From Vicia villosa (Eukaryota > Streptophyta > Magnoliopsida > Fabales > Fabaceae), in contig NC_081180.1 of NCBI RefSeq assembly GCF_029867415.1, positions 231,491,625 through 231,555,624 of the forward strand: a DNA stretch of 64,000 nt. Reading direction: 5' to 3'. The notes beneath the pieces were generated by a model that was given only the letters and a program-made list of their open reading frames with translations, was not told the DNA's origin and made no database searches. Below, one piece after another: positions 10,666-22,224 of the stretch. Each line of letters begins with the position of its first letter. Position 1 is the stretch's first letter. A program made the translations under genes and the position numbers.

Positions 10666-10885
10666 AATTATTCATAATTTACTTTTTCAAATTTAACATT
10701 TCCCCCTAATAACATTCAAAGGTAAAAAAAATTCATACTAAAAAACAAAACAAAAATATTATTGAATTCAATTCTCTTCCATAAAATAAAACAGTACAAA
10801 TCAATCTCTTTCAATTTCATCAGCAACAACAATGCCAATAAAAATTAAAACAAAAAAAAAAGTAAAAAAAAAAATAAAGAAAAAT
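10666..10885 (-). other. 3' flank / probable 3' UTR of the VQ gene
   Basis: Very AT-rich, with A-tracts at 10850-10885 on the plus strand. No clear poly(A) signal can be singled out among many AATAAA-like words. Confidence 0.4.
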
Positions 10886-11560
10886 TCAAGATGCAGAATA
10901 AGGACCTGAACCCCTAGGAGAAGTCGTAGGAAAAAGAGGAAGCAAACGAGGTTCAGAATCTCTGGGAGTTGAAACCGGTGAAGGATGTAAAAAGAATCCC
11001 TTCTCTTTAATGGCTTTATCTTCAGCTTCCGCGTTCAAGCAAGAGCTTCTGGAGGGTCCGGATCGGTCAAACGGGTCGGGTATAAGAGGTGTGACAGGGC
11101 TTAAGACAAGAGAAGGAAAATCTAGGATGCTAGGTGAGAGGATCTCTTGTTTGGTACGAGGTGAGAAAGATGTGTTGTTGGAGAAAATGGGTAGTAATGG
11201 GTTTATGTTGAGGTTTTTGTGAAGTGAGTTTCTTCTTTCGTAGAGTTTGAAACCGGATTGGTGTTGTTTTTTGGGGATGGTGTTGATTGGTGGAATGTTG
11301 TTGTTGTTGTTGAGGTGGTTGTGGTTGTGGTGGTTTGGTTTGGAGGAAGAGGAGGATGCTTGTTTTGATGTTTCCGAGGAACCGGTTAACATTTGGACAA
11401 CTTGTTTGAACGAGGTTGTGTCTGCTTGAACGAACGTTGTTGGGTATGGGTTACCGGGTTCGGATCTTGTGATGGGTCTTGGGGAGGGGATTTGGGTTTT
11501 GGGGGAAGGGAGAGAAGATGGGGTTTGATCTTCTTGGTATCTCATGGAAATGGAATCCAT
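10886..11560 (-). CDS. VQ motif-containing protein (VQ4/MVQ1-like), putative MAPK substrate and WRKY partner
   Basis: Single-exon frame of 224 codons. The VQ signature F-K-Q-V-V-Q-M-L-T-G occupies residues 51-60 and fits F-x-x-x-V-Q-x-L-T-G exactly. Ser-Pro/Thr-Pro dipeptides are dense before the motif (Q-T-P, L-P-S-P, I-P-S-P) and toward the C-terminus (S-P-V-T-P, P-S-P-V-S-T-P, T-T-S-P-R-G), as in Arabidopsis VQ proteins phosphorylated by MPK3/MPK6. A Ser run and an Asn/His run at about residues 70-90 are low-complexity linkers. A basic patch F-K-L-Y-E-R-R-N follows. VQ proteins are nuclear or chloroplast cofactors that bind group I/IIc WRKY domains. Length and layout suit the VQ4/11/13/19/31/33 group. 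The frame is intact, has strong family motifs, and is not part of a recognised transposon. Confidence 0.92.
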   Translation of the reverse strand: MDSISMRYQEDQTPSSLPSPKTQIPSPRPITRSEPGNPYPTTFVQADTTSFKQVVQMLTGSSETSKQASSSSSKPNHHNHNHLNNNNNIPPINTIPKKQHQSGFKLYERRNSLHKNLNINPLLPIFSNNTSFSPRTKQEILSPSILDFPSLVLSPVTPLIPDPFDRSGPSRSSCLNAEAEDKAIKEKGFFLHPSPVSTPRDSEPRLLPLFPTTSPRGSGPYSAS

Positions 11561-11720
11561 GGAAGAAATGAAGAAGGAAGGAAGAGAGAAGAAAGTTGAG
11601 AAGTAAAGAGTGTTAAATAGAATAGAGTAGAGTAGAGTGTAGAATAGAATAATGAGATGCGACTTTGGTTACTTGGTTTTGTTTTGACATAACATGTTGC
11701 ATAATCACATGTTTATATTA
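11561..11720 (-). promoter_or_regulatory. 5' leader and core promoter region of the VQ gene
   Basis: Upstream on the minus strand there is a purine/pyrimidine-biased leader with repeated AGAGTAGAGT-type words (11615-11645 on plus). A TATA-like TATAAAC (11716 to 11710) lies about 150 bases from the ATG, a plausible distance for a plant TATA box plus leader. Nothing shows the true start site. Confidence 0.35.
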
Positions 11721-12871
11721 AAAGATATTTTGTAAAAAAAATGATTTAAAAAATGTTTGTGCAAATATTAGTTTTACTAATTTTTAATAAAATAGTAATT
11801 CTTTTATCAATTTACCTGTATTAAAATTAACATGTCCGTCTCATTTAGAATTTCTTGTAAAAATTAGAAAGAAAATGACAACTAACGGAGCAAATAAAAT
11901 TTTGACATTATTTAAAAAAATGAAGGTCGATTAGGCAGTTCGACGGTATTAATTTTTTAAAGGGTATAGAAAAAAATGGGACGGAATGGACAAACACATT
12001 AGAGAATACGAGTTTAAAATTTGATTCTTAAAGAAATTGTTGGTAAAATACGCATTTCTTTCGACATGTTTTTACCACCTCTAATTAGTTTCAAAAGTCG
12101 AACATCGAAAAAAATATGATCTAATTTGTGTTATAAGTTGAATAATTTTTAGTTTACTTGCATTAGATTCATCAATCGTTAGTTGGTCTGGTGGCGATTG
12201 ATGTTGGACTTAATAATAAGGATTACTGAGAAGAGACTAAAATCATTTGATAGCAGAACTGACCTTCAAACTAATTAATCGATCCAGAGGACCGAATATT
12301 GTAGTGAAAACAAAAAAAAAAATTAAATTCGACTAAAATTTAATTTTAAATTAATTTACTTATGTCAAAACTTTACTAATTATGTAGTTGGGAAACCCTT
12401 ACAAAAAAGAAATGTAGTTGGGAATCAAATTGTTAAAATTAAAATACCATATGTTTTTGAATTTAGAGTTGATACTCTCATTGTGGAGTGTAGACTGTAG
12501 ATGCTCCTACTCACTAGGTATGTATAATTGTATAGCTAGTCTATCGAGAGATTAATACCACTAGTACTACAATGTTTATTGGCCTAACATAACATTCCAA
12601 ATTATTTTTTGTTTGTTTGTGAAGGAGTTAAGTTAACGTGTACATTCTTAATTATTCTTTAAACACCTAAGTTGACTAATCAAGTTTCTCTCGTGACCTT
12701 TGCGTGTATTTTTGGTATGTTCTTTGTCTAGGAAAAAAGATTAAAATGTATTCTTCGCTAAAACAATTTTAAAATGGTTTTGTAGTCGAGAAAAAATTGA
12801 AATATTAGTAAAAATATGTATGATTTTAGAAATTTTGTTATTAAAATTAATTATCATATTATTATTGACTT
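11721..12871. other. Upstream intergenic region of the VQ gene
   Basis: AT-rich; no ORF or repeat that I recognise. It contains whatever distal promoter the VQ gene has and ends at the TSD (ATTTT) of the copia element. Confidence 0.5.
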
Positions 12872-12876
12872 ATTTT

Positions 12877-13444
12877 TGTTAGAACCTAAAATATCTTCAG
12901 TGAACAATAGAAAGTTTGAATATAGAAAGTTTGAATGTGGAGACTCAATGAGAGAGAGGATAGGAGGGATCACTATTGGGTAACTTTGGAGAGCCAAAGT
13001 CACCATAACTTTGTTCTATCTCTCTCCTAGTTTGCCCTCTTTATCATCCTCTATATTATTTCTTCTTTATTTTTTTTATTATAAACAACATAAAATGCAC
13101 TAAAGTCACGTTAATTTCCCGCGACAAAATTATTAAATACTTTCTTAAGACAGGAGAATTAGAGAACGAGATTTGAAGGTGAGAATTTTCTATTTTATTA
13201 ATTAACCATAACAATGATGAGTCTAGAGTATACAAGTGATTGGGATACAAAACAACAAGTTAAATAAGAGAAAAACCAAAAACTCAGACATATAACCGGT
13301 TACAGAAACCTGTAACTAATTATAGCTGCTAATAATAGAAAACTAACAAGTAGTTGAAACAGGTTACTGTGAATGCGTAACTGGTTACGCTAACTCGAAA
13401 AGTACTTTTTTCCAGCTTAATTGACTTATTTTGATGTTTGTAAC
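12877..13444 (-). repeat. Copia LTR (element 3' LTR), first part, before the Tat insertion
   Basis: From 13140 to 13444 it aligns by eye with 57020-57250 (blocks such as GATACAAAACAA, AACCGGTTACA, AAAGTACTTTTT, GACTTATTTTGATG). It continues after the Tat element at 51179-51241. About 185 bp (12960-13140) has no counterpart in the other LTR, where a (GA)n tract stands instead. Confidence 0.8.
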
Positions 13445-14399
13445 TGTTAGCTGAAGATTTCGTTTGAGAAGAATGTCTTTCGAAGATTTGGAATTCAAAG
13501 GAAGATGGTTACTGATGATCATCTTTGAAGATAAAAATGGCTACTGATGGCCATGCTTCGAGAATGATGTTTAAGTTGGAACAAAGATAGTGAGCGCCGA
13601 AGCTAAATTCGAAAAGAATGGTCTTTGGGACTTAGACGTTTTTTGCGAAATATGCGAAGTACTGAAGCTTAGCGTGTTTTCGTGGCATTCTCGATTCTGA
13701 TTACGTTGCCACGTGTCGAAAGAGGATTCAGGCGGGAGGATTTGAATTTCGAAGTAGTTTAGATAACTGCACAAAGACAGATGGCATCCCAGGGATTCTC
13801 GAAGAATAACGTGGCATCAGATTAGTGTAGGACCGTTAGGGTCAAATTTAGTATAAATAAGGGTCTTAGTATTAGGATTCCGTGTGTTCATTTTGTACAA
13901 ATCACTCACATATTACTCAAGTATCAAGTGTTAAGAGAAAGAGTTCGCTGAGAAATGTACGTATGACACCAACACCATTTTAAATACATGTGTATTTTTC
14001 TTTATTCAAGTATCTTTCGATATTACTGCATTCCATTTACTTTATGTCATTTATATTCCTGTACTCTTTACTTTCATGTCATCTAATTTTCGAAGCATTT
14101 AACTTTTTTGCACTTTAAGATTCTTGCACTTTTACAGTTTTGTCTTATGTTTTATCTTTAACTTACCTTTTGCTGATGTTATATTTACGTGTATAACAAG
14201 GTGATTGCTAATCTTTATTTCCTTGATTAAGTATTTCTTATTTCGAGACACACCAACCATAGACATAATTCGAACTATCATGAATAACAACCTTTTTGAC
14301 TATGTCCTAGGATCAATCTAGTCGATCCTGCGAGTAACCAAATCATATTTATTATAGTTTGGAAGACTAGAGGTTGTTTACCGGAAATCACCGTAAACA
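13445..14399 (+). repeat. 5' LTR of the Tat element, 955 bp
   Basis: Begins TGTTAGCTGAAG and ends CACCGTAAACA. A TATA box TATAAATAA lies at 13852-13860, followed by a probable R region. Compared by eye with the 3' LTR, I count six substitutions and no length change. Confidence 0.93.
13852..13860 (+). promoter_or_regulatory. TATA box of the Tat LTR promoter
   Basis: TATAAATAA follows a GTCAAATTTAG stretch about 400 bp into the LTR. The 3' LTR has the identical box at 50631-50639. Confidence 0.6.
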
Positions 14400-14483
14400 A
14401 ATTGGCACGCCCAGTGGGACAGTGTCAAGCAGATTGTTATTAATCGATTGTTTTGTTTTGTCTAGAAAATATCAAGACCTTGT
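14400..14483 (+). other. Primer-binding site and leader of the Tat element
   Basis: One or two bases after the LTR comes TTGGCACGCCCAGTGGGAC, starting with the TGG expected opposite a tRNA CCA end. I cannot name the tRNA with confidence. Confidence 0.6.
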
Positions 14484-17440
14484 ATGAACCTTAGGAACGG
14501 TAAATTAACAAACAGTGCACAACCGATTCCCAAACGAAGGTACAACAAGAAAATGGTCGTTACGACCAGTGTAGGGGGAGATCAAGATCCCCCACAAGGG
14601 TCAGGAACAGGAGCGGCAAATTCTACGCATGTTTCGACTTCTACTCAAGGAGCGCAGGATATACCGGGTCCGACTGGATCGAGACCTATGGATAGTTCCC
14701 AGGCTATACCTGAAAATAATGCAGCAACGACAGGGACTATTCCAGTTTCAGTGTCGACTACCGCGCCTCCATCCTCAAGTGCGAGCGAAATGCAACTTGC
14801 CTCGACAAATGCTGCAAATCAGTTATTTACCCCAGGATCATCCGCGTTCGAATGGAGACCAAACAGTCAATATGGAATGCCATATCCATACATGACAGGT
14901 ACACGAGGAGTAGGACCTACATACACTACAACTAACCCAGTAACGTTTTCGCCAAATGCTGGTTCAGTGGGTCGAAGCGCACAAAACACTGGCTTCTCTG
15001 CCCAAATACCCAATTTTACCACAAGCAATCAAGCAGCATTCCGACAAGAGATGGACGCAAGTAACCACGATATGTTAGGAATCCTGGCCAAAGAATTAGC
15101 GTCAATCTTAAATCCATTAGCAACCAATATTGCTAATACTAATCGGCAGAATGTGGAAACTTTTCAAAAAATATCTTCCCAAATGAATCGAATGGCAGAA
15201 TTCATGGGAGTTCAACAAACCAAGCGGAGAAATAACCAATTCTCTTATCGAGAAGGCGATCCCATTCTAGAACGTATCCAAAATGCGGTTCCTCCGCCTG
15301 GTGCAACCACTGCTGGCGTGATTTCTCCACAAAGAACAACAATGGTCGAAAGGAATCGGGTAATAGATTTAGAGGCTTCGAATCAAAGAACTGTTCCCGT
15401 CCAGCAAGAGTTTGAGGAAGAAAGACCCAGATTAAGGGTAATAGGTAGGAACAACACCCAGACGAAGTAGTTCAGAGAGTCAGGAGAGAAAACCTGGCTA
15501 CAGAGAATAACCTAACTGCCATGATAGAGAGAGTTATGGCCAATAATGGCCTCAGTACTGGACTTCGACGTCCAAATTATACATCCCCCATAGCGGATTA
15601 TATTATGCAAACATAATTACCAAGAGGGACCAAAGTACCCAAATTCACAAAGTTTTCAGGGGACACTAGTGAATCAACGGTGGAACATATTGCCAGGTAT
15701 CTGACAGAAGCAGGAGATTTAGCAGGGAATGAGGATTTAAGGATTAAATACTTCCCTAGTTCGCTGACAAAAAATGCTTTTGTTTGGTTCACTACCTTAC
15801 CCCCAAATTCGATAGATGCTTGGGCAAACTTGGAAAGATTATTCCATGAACAATTCTACATGGGTCAAACCAAGATAAGTCTGAAAGAATTGGCTAGCAT
15901 CAAGAGGAAGTTCACATAACCTATAGATGAGTATCTAAACAGGTTCCGTTTGTTAAAGTCAAGATGTTTCACGACTGTCCCAGAGCATGAACTAGTCGAA
16001 ATGGCTGCTGGTGGTTTAGATTATTCAATTAGAAAGAAACTGGATACTCAATATCTAAGGGATATGGCCCAGTTGGCAGATAGGGTTCGACAGGTCGAAC
16101 GCTTAAAAGCAGAAAAGGCTAGGGCAAACAAGGGCTACAAGAAAGAAAGGGTAGCGTACGTCGAAGCAGGATACGTTGACAGCGAATCTTTCGAAGACTC
16201 ATACATTGTAGAAGAGGTCGAAGTAGATCTAGCCGAACTAAAAGAAGCACCACCTTATGCTTGCAAATTACTTACCCCTGCCAATGGAAAAAATCCAGTA
16301 GAGAATGATAAGAGCGATAGATTTCCTAAGAAAACTTATACATTTGATGTCACTAAGTGTGACGAAATATTTGATTTACTAGTGAAAGATGGCCAAATGA
16401 TAGTGCCCCCTAATTTTAAAATTCCTCCATTAGAACAACGGAAGAAGAGAGGTTTTTGTAAATATCATGGTTTTTTAGGCCATAAAACCTCACAATGTTT
16501 TCTTTTCAGGGATCTAATTCAGAATGCTATCAGAGATGGACGTTTGAAATTTGCTGATAAGGCCAAGAGCCACATGAAGGTCGACACAAACCCTTTGAAC
16601 ATTGCTGACACTAACCTGTGTGAACCACTTGATGTCAACATGGTAGAGGTGTCTGAAGTCGAAGTTGCTGAACCAGAAATGATGTCAACTGGAAAGCAGG
16701 CTACTGAAGGCCTAAATAACAATACAGTCTTCAATACTGATGTTGAAGAATCCTCCAATGCAGAGACGACTGAAGTTTTGAAAGAAGAAACCAATGAGGC
16801 CACTGAAGACCTCAGGGTGAAACTTCAAGAAATTCAGATTTCTGAAGCCCCTCCAGCAGTTGTTAACATGGTCAATGTTAGACGGCCTTTGTCTGAAATT
16901 GACGAACTGGAAAAATGGTTGACAAGGCAAAAGGGAAATATTGAAATTCCGCCAAGAGGAGAAACCCTGAAAGATTATCTCTGGAATTGCCATGAAAAGA
17001 CTGGCGGAAAACAATGGATGTGTCCAAGGTGTTCGATCATGCTGAATTGAAGGGTCCAGGCTAACTTCGAAAGGGCCCTGCGAGAAAGATTGGAACAACC
17101 ATGGAGAGGAGGAAATCCTTTGCTAAAGGTATACCCAAAGATGGAAGAAAGCTTGGTGGGCTTCCTGGTCAAATGCCACAGGGAAAACACTGAAATTGCA
17201 CTATGTCCCAGATGTGGAGCAGTCTATGACGAAATACAGGCACGATCATTCGAAAGGGTGTATTGCTATATGGGTAGAGAAACTCAGGGACTTCGTCCTA
17301 ACCTGTATGGTTTCGATATATGGACTCCATCGAAGAGACCTGACAACCCACATCCTAGAGCTCGAAGAGTCACATTCAAGGTCCCTGCGGACGTACCTAG
17401 GGACAGATGGATGCAAGCTGGTGCAAGGACCAACAAATAG
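14484..17440 (+). pseudogene. gag region of the Tat element
   Basis: Starts M-N-L-R-N-G-K and is open to 15470, a Ser/Thr/Pro-rich N-terminal region. The capsid-like part (A-D-Y-I, K-F-T-K-F-S-G, Y-F-P-S-S-L-T-K-N-A-F-V-W-F, L-F-H-E-Q-F-Y) lies at 15640-15919 and continues to 17050. Breaks: a frameshift near 15455, stops near 15614 and at 15917-15919, and another at 17048. A zinc-knuckle-like C-K-Y-H-G-F-L-G-H-K-T-S-Q-C is at about 16457. Two further C-H...C-P-R-C units (about 16988-17035 and 17172-17220) sit downstream, the second in the frame 17090-17440. Gag would form the cytoplasmic particle. This copy cannot make a full-length Gag without correction. Confidence 0.88.
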
Positions 17441-18014
17441 CGAAGTTGGGACCAAGGGGGAAGGACTGCAACGGCGTATAGGAAACAATTCCAAACCTCA
17501 AATCAAGAGATGTACAGGTTGGAGAACTACAAAGGCAAAAATCCTATGTCCAGATCCCAATGGAGAAGACACCAGAGGATGAAGAAGGCTCAAAGAGAAT
17601 ACAAACCGAGGGAAATCGGATAATCTAGTAGTAACCAAGTCCCAACCCAGGGGGCAAGGTCAAGCAAACCTCCAGTGGAACGCAAATTGTTCGATTCTGA
17701 AAATGAGAAAGAAGAGGAAAAGATGCATTCCAGCCCTTGGAAAGAAGATGATAGAATGAAAAATGATTTTGACTCTGATGGGGTATCATCTATAAACCTC
17801 AACTGAAATGTTGTGTCTGTACTCCCTCATGAGTTTAATCAAGAAACTGAAGTTGAAGATTGTGAAGAGGCTGACGTCGAAGAGATGGCGAAACACAGAC
17901 CTGTGTGTTACTATGTGCTGAACAATGGTGCAGTTGAAGAGCAGAATGCTTTCTTCGAGAGGCCTGATGAAGGTATGCGAAACCATTTGAAACCACTCTA
18001 CATAAGGGCTAAGA
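17441..18014 (+). pseudogene. Gag-protease linker of the Tat element, fragmented
   Basis: Short frames (for example 17813-18034, acidic E-V-E-D-C-E-E-A-D-V-E-E) show a Lys/Arg- and Glu-rich linker broken by several stops. It leads by a frameshift into the protease frame at 18015. Confidence 0.6.
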
Positions 18015-18623
18015 TTGCAAAATGTTGGCATTAATAAAGTCATGGTAGATGGAGGGGCAGCGGTGAACCTAATGCCCCAATACATGTTGAAAAGAATTGG
18101 TATGTTTGATACTGATATAAGGCCACATAACATGGTTTTGTCTAACTACGAAGGCAAAATAGGGCAAACCTTGGGAGTTGTCCAAGTAAATCTAACGGTG
18201 AGTTCAGTCACGAGGCCAACCATGTTTATGGTCATACCAGCAAAAGCAAATTATAACCTCTTGCTCGGAAGGGAATGGATCCATGGAGTTGCTGTTGTGC
18301 CTTCGACAATGCATCAAAGGTTAACCATTTGGAGAGAAGATGGCATAGTAGAGAATATTGAGGGGGATCAGAGTTATTACATGGCTGAAGTTAATCAAGT
18401 TAATAAGACTAACTTCGATAGGAACTTGGCAAACATAGGACCTTGCCATGCTGCGGAAGATATATACACCCCAAACAAGAATGCATTGTATTACTTGTCT
18501 TTGCACCCAAATGGGTTCCAATGGAATAGGGAAATAATGGACGGCCCAGAAGATACCGCACCAATAGAGCATTATCCAACAATACGGCCAACAGGCTGGG
18601 ATGACGACGTTGATGATGTCTGA
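18015..18623 (+). pseudogene. Aspartic protease (retropepsin-like) region of the Tat element
   Basis: V-D-G-G-A-A-V-N-L-M-P carries the catalytic Asp. The usual D-T/S-G is D-G-G here, which I have also seen as the common form in Tat-type elements. The conserved L-L-G-R-E-W-I-H-G lies at about residues 77-85. After the protease the frame runs to a stop through P-T-G-W-D-D-D-V-D-D-V, a tail like the repeats in the Ogre gag-pro. It would cleave Gag and Pol. The next domain is in another frame, overlapping by 23 bases. Confidence 0.85.
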
Positions 18624-20355
18624 GTCATCATTCTTCGAAAATATTTCGGCTTATATAGCCGAGAATAAAAGAAAGACGACTCTCGAAGCCGAATTATCAA
18701 ACATGTTGGTTAATGCAGGTCTAAGAAAGGAAGAAACGACAGATTCGGGGATACATATGATCCCTCAACCACCTGAAGATCCAGTTCGAGTCGAAGAAAT
18801 CTCAGGAGAAGATTCGAGTCAAAGGTTAGACGCAATCTACGTCAAAGAACCCTTGGGATTCGAGAAGGACCCAATGGCATCAAACATAAAAATGTTAGCC
18901 CAAGATCCACTCGAAGAAGTAAATCTTGGAGACGAGGATCGAAAGAGGATAACATACGTCAGTGCGAAATTAGACCCAGCGTTGAAATCAAGAGTTATCA
19001 AGTTGTTAAAAGAAAACAAAGACTGTTTCGCTTGGGATTATGACAAGATGCCTGGTTTAGGAAGAGACCTGGTCGAACTAAAGTTTCCAATAAAGGAAGG
19101 GAAGAAGCCCATAAAGCAGACTCCTAGAAGGTTCGCGCCAGAGATCCATTCAAAGATTAAAGCAGAGGTCGAAAGGCTTCTACGTTGCAAGTTCATCCAA
19201 ACTACAAGGTACGTTGAATGGATTGCCAATATTGTACCTGTTATAAAAAAGAATGGTTCATTAAGAGTATGCATAGATTTTCGTGATCTGAATGCAGCAA
19301 CTCCTAAGGATGAATATCCCATGCCTGTGGCAGAAATGCTAGTAGATTCAGCCGCAGGCTTCGAATACCTAAGTATGTTGGATGGATACTCTGGGTATAA
19401 TCAGATCTTCATTGCAGAAGAAGATGTGTCTAAAACAGCTTTTCGTTGCCCAGGGGCAATAGGCACCTATGAGTGGGTTGTAATGCCTTTCGATTTAAAG
19501 AATGCTGGGGCAACCTATCAAAGAGCAATGAACTCTATATTCCATGATTTTATAGAAACATTCATGCAAGTATACATAGATGACATCGTTGTGAAATCTA
19601 TTTCAGATTACGATCATCTTGATCATCTAAGCCAATCATTCGAAAGAATGAGAAAACATGGCTTAAAGATGAATCCCCTTAAATATGCTTTCTTTATGCA
19701 GGCTGGAGATTTCCTGGGCTTCGTAGTCCATAAGAAGGGAATAGAAATTAACCAGAATAAAACAAAGGCTATCATGGAAACTAAGCCTCCATCCACGAAG
19801 AAAGAACTACAGTCCTTACTGGGGAAGATAAACTTCTTGAGAAGGTTTATCTCTAATTTGAGTGGACGCACGCAAGCTTTCTCCCCTCTACTTCGACTCA
19901 AGCAAGGAAATTTTGAATGGCGTGCTAAACATCAAGAAGCTTTTGATAAAATCAAGCAATACTTGATCCATCCACCAATTTTGTCTCCCCCAAATGGGAA
20001 GAAGCACATGCGCCTGTATATTTCGGCTTCAGATAATACAATAGGCAGTATGTTAGCGCAAGAAGATGAAAATGGCATCGAAAGAGCCATTTATTATTTA
20101 AGTAGAGTACTCAATGATGCAGAGACTAGGTATAGCGCAATAGAAAAACTCTGCCTTTGTTTATATTTCTCTTGTATCAAACTTAAGTATTATATAAAGC
20201 CAGTTGATGTTTATGTTTCGTCTCATTGTGATGTTATCAAACATATGCTATCAAAGCCAATATTGCATAGTCGAATTGGCAAATGGGCTTTAGCCTTTAC
20301 TGAATACTCACTGATATTTCAACCTCTTAAGGCAATGAAAGGTCAGATTGTATAA
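18601..20355 (+). pseudogene. Reverse transcriptase and first RNase H of the Tat element
   Basis: A 584-codon open stretch. The RT fingers and palm are recognisable: W-I-A-N-I-V-P-V, R-V-C-I-D-F-R-D-L-N, S-M-L-D-G-Y-S-G-Y-N-Q, then Y-I-D-D-I-V-V-K at about 19570-19596 with the two catalytic Asps. M-P-F-D-L-K-N-A-G has Asp where Gly is standard. L-G-F and F-L-R-R-F-I mark the thumb and connection. The first RNase H follows (L-Y-I-S-A-S-D, Y-Y-L-S-R, Y-S-A-I-E-K). The frame ends at TAA 20353-20355, where the next domain continues in the same frame, so this is a premature stop. The C-terminal part of Pol is read only past that stop. Confidence 0.9.
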
Positions 20356-20376
20356 GATTTCATTGTTGACCATGCA

Positions 20377-22224
20377 GTGGTTGAGAACCCTCAACAATAT
20401 GTAGACTTGAAGCCTTGGAAGCTATACTTCGATGGTTCGACTCATAGAGAGGGAACTGGTGTTGGAATGTTGATAATTTCTCCTGATGGAATTCCAACAA
20501 AGCTCAAGTACAAGATTGAAGGTCCCTTATGCTCCAACAACGAAGCTGAATATGAAGCACTGATTGCTGGACTTGAAGCTTTGTTAGAATTGGGGGCAAC
20601 CAGAGTCGAAATTAAAGGAGACTCCGAACTAGTGATTAAGCAACTAACAAAGGAGTACAAATGCATCAAAGAAAACTTGATCATGTACTTTGTCATAGCA
20701 AATAGGTTGCTTAAAAAATTTGAATATGTGGAGTTAAATCACGTCTCGAGGACCAAGAATCAAGAAGTAAACGATCTGGCACAGTTAGCCTCAGGATACA
20801 GGGTATCAAAAGAGAAATTAGAGGAACTGATCGAAGTAAGAGGAAAAGCAATGGCTACCAAGCTTTCCCCAAGTGACCTGGAGAATTCACAATTAGGTTT
20901 TGCCAGCAAAGAAGAGTTTGAAGTATTAAATATAGACTCTTTAGCAGACACAGATTGGAGGAGTCCAATTGTGAACTATCTAAAAGATCCTTCGACAGAC
21001 ACAGATAGAAAGGTGAAGTATAGAACTTTATCATATTTCCTGATGGGGAACGAATTGTTCAAGAAAACTCCTGAAGGAGTCTTGTTGAAATGTCTGGGTG
21101 AAGCAGAAGCATATTTGGCTCTCTCAAATGTACACAGTGGAGGATGTGGTGCACATCAAGCGGGGCACAAAATGAAATGGCTTCTGTTTCGATATGGAAT
21201 GTATTGGCCTTCTATGTTAAAAGACTGCATAGAATTCGCAAAAGGGTGTCAAGAATGCCAAGAGAATGCAGGTATTCAACACGCTCCAGCGAATGAGTTA
21301 AGTTCAATAATAAAACCATGGCCTTTCAGAGGCTGGGCACTAGGTCTGATTGGAGAAATTCACCTTAAATCCTCTAAGGGTCAAAGATACATACTAGTAG
21401 GAATAGACTACTTCACAAAATGGGTCGAAGCGATACCGCTGGCGAATGTGGACCAAGAGGCTGTGATTGAGTTTATTCAGAAACACATCATATACAGATT
21501 TGGAATCCCAGAAAGTATAACCACAGATCAAGGATCAGTGTTCACTGGGCGAAAGATGCAAGACTTCGCCAAAGAAATGGGTTTCAAGTTGCTTACTTCT
21601 ACACCTTACTATGCTCAGGCAAATGGACAAGTCGAAGCAGCGAATAAGATAATAATCGGTCTCATAAAGAAACATGTAGGAAAAAAGCCTAAGAGTTGGC
21701 ACAAAACCTTGGACCAAGCGCTTTGGGCTTGTCGAACATCTCCAAAAGAAGCTACAAACACTACGCCTTTCCAACTGACATTTGGACATGACGCATGACT
21801 CCCAGTTGAGATATATTTGCAGTCAGTTCGGATACAAAGATAGGCAGAAATTCCTCCTAACATGTATTGGGAGTTGATGATGAACGAATTAGTAGACTTG
21901 GACGAAGACAGACTTCGAGCATTGGAGATGATAAAAAGACAAAAAGAAAGAGTGTCCAGAGCATACAACAAAAAGGTGAAAGGTAAAACGTTTATCAATA
22001 ATGACTTAGTTTGGAAAGTTATTTTACCTATAGATCGAAAGAATGAAACACTTGGTAAATGGTCCCCACACTGGGAGGGACCCTTTCGAATCTTGAAAGT
22101 ATTCTCGAATAACGCTTACGAGATAGAAGAGTTAGTAGAAGATCGCAGGATCCTAAGAGTAAATGGAAAGTATCTGAAGAGATACAAACCAAGCATGCAC
22201 GAAGTAAAGATTGCAAAAACGTAG
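20377..22224 (+). pseudogene. Second RNase H (aRNH) and integrase of the Tat element
   Basis: The aRNH reads L-Y-F-D-G-S, N-N-E-A-E-Y-E-A and I-K-G-D-S-E-L-V, giving D-E-D. The integrase zinc domain follows (H-S-G-G-C-G-A-H, C-I-E-F-A-K-G-C-Q-E-C). The core reads W-A-L-G-L-I-G-E-I, where the first catalytic Asp would be expected at the Gly; then T-D-Q-G-S-V-F and A-N-G-Q-V-E-A-A-N supply the other two acids. Stops at 21796-21798 and 21841-21843 cut off the C-terminal domain (21862-22224, with G-P-F-R-I-L-K-V). Dual RNase H places the element in the Tat lineage. The Asp-to-Gly change would by itself abolish strand transfer. Confidence 0.9.

Noticed and set aside
11010..11599. Plus-strand frames opposite the VQ gene
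   Set aside because: Shadows of the minus-strand VQ coding sequence.
13571..13774. 67-codon frame, repeated at 50350-50553
   Set aside because: Lies in both Tat LTRs and overlaps the expected U3; no motif, no start context.
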